Source of the DNA: Sipunculus nudus
Lineage: Eukaryota; Annelida; Sipuncula; Golfingiida; Sipunculidae
Assembly: GCA_026874595.1 (NCBI GenBank)
Contig: CM049316.1
Coordinates: 6,586,339 to 6,650,338 of the forward strand
DNA length: 64,000 nt
Reading direction: 5' to 3'
In this document: positions 60,748 to 64,000 of the stretch, piece by piece
How positions within the stretch are numbered: the first letter of the stretch is position 1
Layout: each line of letters begins with the position of its first letter
Made by a program: the position numbers and the translations under genes
The notes under the pieces: generated by a model
The model's input: the letters and a program-made list of their open reading frames with translations, nothing else
Database searches by the model: none
What the model was told of the DNA's origin: nothing

Positions 60748-60970
60748 CAGAAGTGGATCCAAGTGGGAGTCCGAACCCCCCCCCCCCCCCCCCCCTTTTC
60801 AACCGCCGCAACCTTATTTAAAGGGTTACAAAACATTACAAAGGTCCGAAAAAGGGGGAGGCGGGTCCAAGTCGTAAACATCGATCTGACACCCTTAAAA
60901 ATGGTTGCGGCGGCTGGAAAGGGGGGGGGGGGTTTGGTCCGTACCCCATGGACTTACCCCCAACCCAAGG
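60748..60970. mobile_element. Hairpin MITE, CAGAAGTGGATCC family
   Basis: The left end CAGAAGTGGATCCAAG matches the CAGNNGCGGATCC MITE family. Inside, AACCGCCGCAACC (about 60,800) and GGTTGCGGCGG (about 60,902) sit in longer inverse arms flanked by poly-C (about 19) and poly-G (about 12) runs, so the element can fold on itself. The right end is decayed, near 60,970. Confidence 0.6.
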
Positions 60971-61577
60971 CCCGTTTCGGCTACAGTACATGGTGGCCGG
61001 CATAAGAAATGCAATGAGTGCCAAGATATCGAGAGTTGCCTGTCTTTCACATTTGTTAAACATGCTTTAAAAATCCGTCTATGACAGAAGAGTATTTTTT
61101 TTCATTTATACATTTGTGGTTAATAAAAAGGGACGACGTAGACATTCCGGTTTTCCCGAAGGCTGTTTGGCCTTTTACGGTGGTAACCTCCACGCAATTC
61201 AATAAAAACGAAAACAAAAAATCACCCATGATGATGTGTACATTGAAAATTATTTATTCTCATATCGGCGTGTTCACTGAGAGAACAATACTCCCTAATC
61301 ACGCGGCAGCCATGTTTTAGCGAAAGCGAGGCTCTGTGTGCAAGATGTCGCTGGGGACGTGTGCAAAATTGTGTTATTGTTATGGTTATTGTTATTGTTA
61401 TGTTATTGTAGGAAAACAATGGAATCACTGCTGTTTTCCGTCGCTGTAACGTAAATCATTCGCAGATTTTGGGACGCAACAATGCAGCGCCATGTTTGTT
61501 GACAGCTCCAAGGGGTTCCCCAGGCTTGCACACAGAGCCTCATTAATATTATACAATCAGAAGGTAAATGCAGGATG

Positions 61578-61637
61578 CAGGGCGTCATAAGAACACGCAG
61601 TACGTCATTATCACATACAGGGCGTCATTAACACACA
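61578..61637. repeat. 20-bp tandem repeat, three units
   Basis: Three consecutive 20-bp units of the form CAGGGCGTCATTAACACACA, with substitutions. Confidence 0.8.
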
Positions 61638-62074
61638 ATCTTGACGTACACTGACAACATCCAGAACGTTATAACTACTAGCAACATTACAGTTAACACT
61701 ATCTGTTGAATTTTGATGCCCATGGGACCTCGCAGATGTTTATCACAGTCTTCAAAGTAAATTGTTAACTAGTTAACTGCTAATTACTTCGCCACCGTGC
61801 GTTCCTGACGGGAATCGACTCTCTGGTTACCTCCGTCAGTCACAGGGGTTATGTTGGTAACCAGAAATTATAGTCACGCGTGTATTTTCACGTACGGTAT
61901 GATCTGCCGATTGCTTATGGAGACGATGTGGGAGTTATCATGGTCACTGTCCAGAGGAAAGCGAATCGCTAGGTCCTCGAAGAGGCTTGTGGTTCTCCAA
62001 TTTATGCAAATGCCTGGGATTCACCATACTAAAATTATAGGCTTTAAGACGTGGAATGATAAGAGCTGTGTTGC

Positions 62075-62244
62075 AACCACTATTGTAATAACGTTCACTA
62101 TTGTAATAATTATTACAATAGTGGTTGGTAAAGGCCAGTTTTTGCCAACCACTATTGTAATAACGGTCACTATTGTAATAATTATTACAATAGTGGTTGC
62201 AAATGCAACCACTATTGTAATAATGTTTTATTACAATAGTGGTT
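62075..62244. repeat. Three consecutive hairpins of AACCACTATTGTAATAA
   Basis: Hairpins at 62,075-62,126, 62,147-62,198 and 62,207-62,244 each start AACCACTATTGTAATAA and end TTATTACAATAGTGGTT. The first two also contain a perfect 28-bp palindrome (CACTATTGTAATAA and its inverse, abutting). Isoleucine/threonine/valine-rich frames through them on both strands are by-products. Confidence 0.9.
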
Positions 62245-62329
62245 GATACTGCAGGCGGAAAATTTTCCTAGATTTGTTGAGATTATTCCTAACAAATGAC
62301 ATTTCCGAAAAAAAAAACCCAAACAATTC

Positions 62330-63195
62330 ATACTCTATTTCCCCAAAAACGCATCAGTTTGTATTTCATATGTTATTACACTAGTGAACTTTATTACATT
62401 AGTGACCGTGTCGAGAAACCACTATTGTAATAACGGTCACTATTATAATAAAAACTAGCGGCCACCTTTATTTCACCACTGAAGAAATAATTCTATCGTT
62501 GTTCATCTTGAAATGCCACCATTGTTTTAAATTTGAGTTCTAATTCTAAAATGCTGCAGAATTGTGGTATTCCAAACTTTATAATCACTCTTACATCATT
62601 AATTATAGCAATTACGAAATTTATTACAATAGTGAACGTTATTACAATAGTGATTGTGTCGAGCAACCACTATTGTAATAACGGTCACTATTGTAATAAA
62701 AAATAGCCGATACTTTCATCTCACCACTGAAGAAATAATTTCCCTCATATTTCATCTTGAAATGCCACCATCTTTTTTATATTTGTGTTCAAGTGTAAAA
62801 TGCTGGGGAAAAATAGTATTCCAAACGTTGTAATCCATCCGTACTTAATTAATTATACTATAACGAAATTTATTACAATAGTGTACGTTATTACAATAGT
62901 GACCGTGTCGAGCAACCACTATTGTAATAACGGTCACTAATGTAATAAAAAATAGCCGCCATGCACTCTCTCACCGCTGAAGAAATAATTTCCCTCACCG
63001 TTTATCTTGAAATGCCACCATCTTTTTATATGTCTGTTGAAGTGTAAAAAGCTGGGAAATTAATATAGTAATCCAAACGTTATTATCCACTCTCACGTCA
63101 TCAATTATACCTATAACGAAATTTATTACAATAGTGAACGTTATAACAATAGTGACCGTGTTAAGCAACCACTATTGTAATAACGGTATTGTAAT
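62330..63195. repeat. About 250-bp tandem array with inverted TTATTACAATAGTG words
   Basis: Four units share GTGTCGAGCAACC (62,408, 62,656, 62,905, 63,158; spacings 248, 249, 253), CTGAAGAAATAATT, CATCTTGAAATGCCACCAT and AAAATGCTG. At each junction two TTATTACAATAGTG words face two inverse copies across GTGTCGAGCAAC. Together with the hairpins upstream, about two dozen copies of the 14-mer lie within 1.1 kb. Confidence 0.92.
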
Positions 63196-63199
63196 AAGG

Positions 63200-63795
63200 T
63201 TATTAAATTTTTAACTAAAAAATATCCTGAGATCTTACTCACATGGCAGTAGTGAATGCAAGAAATGCGTATTATGTTGTAATATATTTTAATTGAATGT
63301 AAATATATTGTAAGTAATTTAGAAATCTTTTATCGAATCAGGGAATAAACGAAGAATCCTGCCAAACCTAATGGACTGAGATTAATGGACTCAATAGATT
63401 CGCCTGATATGGGGAGATGCTGGAGGAAAAATTAAACCCCCATAAGACATACAATATATATTTATCTCGCTTGGAAATTCAGTGTAAGTTTCTGAAGTTA
63501 ATGAGGACAGATGTTATGGGACCTGTAATTAGATTCTTAAGAGGATCGAATCTACTGCGACATGAAAAAAGGGAGAAATGGGTTCCTTAGCTAAGAAAAT
63601 AGCTTGAGCAGTCGTTGAATTAAAACAAACTAACTCAACCAAGAATATACAAGGAAAAGTTGATCTGTGGAACAGATCTAGTATCTCCCCTGCCTGTTGT
63701 TGATATACCTGGAAAAAATTGTGAACACCTATATAAAATTTAAGATGGGTCAATGTCATCCACCAAGTTTACTGTGAGTTTGAAAACTGCATCAA
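63200..63795. other. Unassigned AT-rich DNA
   Basis: No gene recognised. Confidence 0.4.
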
Positions 63796-63799
63796 CATC

Positions 63800-64000
63800 A
63801 TCCATATTCGAACATGACCTAGCCCTCATGAAGAAGGTAAATGCTGCAAATTTGGTGACTGTGCTTCATTTTTTTCGAATTATTGCGTAACATTTATTTA
63901 CTCTTTATTGCCTCTGTGACCTTGAAATATTTTTCGAGGTCATCAATATTCGAACTCGAATTAGCCCTTGATAAGGCAAATCAATGCTGCAAGTTTGGTG
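63800..64000 (+). repeat. About 141-bp tandem repeat running off the window
   Basis: CATCCATATTCGAACATGAC followed by GTAAATGCTGCAAATTTGGTG at 63,800-63,858 recurs, diverged, at 63,941-64,000. A GACCTTGAAAT word lies between. The array continues past the window's end. Confidence 0.7.

Noticed and set aside
61851-62246. A 131-codon frame ending in a Thr/Ile/Val-rich, membrane-like stretch
   Set aside because: The hydrophobic part is a translation of the ACTATTGTAATAA hairpins, and the opposite strand gives the same type of peptide.

Overview
The window looks like AT-rich, gene-poor nuclear DNA from an animal. It holds remnants of CR1/L2-type and Tx1/L1-type non-LTR retrotransposons, tRNA-derived SINEs, LTR-like and TIR elements, many (TA)n tracts, and long tandem arrays. 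There are no operons, no dense coding and no prokaryotic signals. The mix of CR1/L2 and Tx1 LINEs with interspersed GTCC/GACA-flanked tandem repeats suggests a marine invertebrate, possibly a bivalve-like mollusc. That placement is inference from repeat style, not from a host gene.

Layout. 1-6.2 kb: mostly unassigned DNA with microsatellites and a weak SINE-like repeat. 6.25-9.54 kb: a 3.3-kb imperfect inverted repeat with arms of about 1.1 kb, enclosing a Tx1/L1-like reverse transcriptase fragment. 10.24-15.97 kb: an ACACCCTC-type minisatellite that runs into about 94 copies of a 56-bp unit; most of that array is two near-identical 2,293-bp blocks in tandem. 16-26 kb: small TIR elements, a decayed CR1/L2-type RT, a Tx1-like LINE 3' end, and a few short splice-bounded stretches that are the best, still weak, candidates for host exons. 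26-32 kb: a SINE, degenerate tandem repeats, and an array with a GGTGGCGCCACC core. 32.2-36.6 kb: a dead CR1-like RT, then the only long open frame in the window, a 5'-truncated CR1/L2-type ORF2 on the minus strand.

39-47 kb: tandem repeats carrying CTCF-like sites, a TIR element interrupted by a solo-LTR-like insertion, and a second copy of that LTR. 47-52 kb: a SINE, a CRE-like cluster and a foldback element. 52.95-56.17 kb: a 36-bp minisatellite (about 79 units) that grades into a 40-bp sister array. 57.3-58.7 kb: a TIR element flanked by TAA, like PIF/Harbinger. 59-64 kb: further tandem repeats, a hairpin-forming MITE, and an array of about 250-bp units built from direct and inverted TTATTACAATAGTG words.

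No complete host gene can be supported. The long frames inside the minisatellites follow from repeat periods and are not genes. I found no convincing new coding system. The most notable structures are the duplicated 56-bp array, the hairpin array at 62-63 kb, the large inverted repeat and the nested TIR/LTR insertion.
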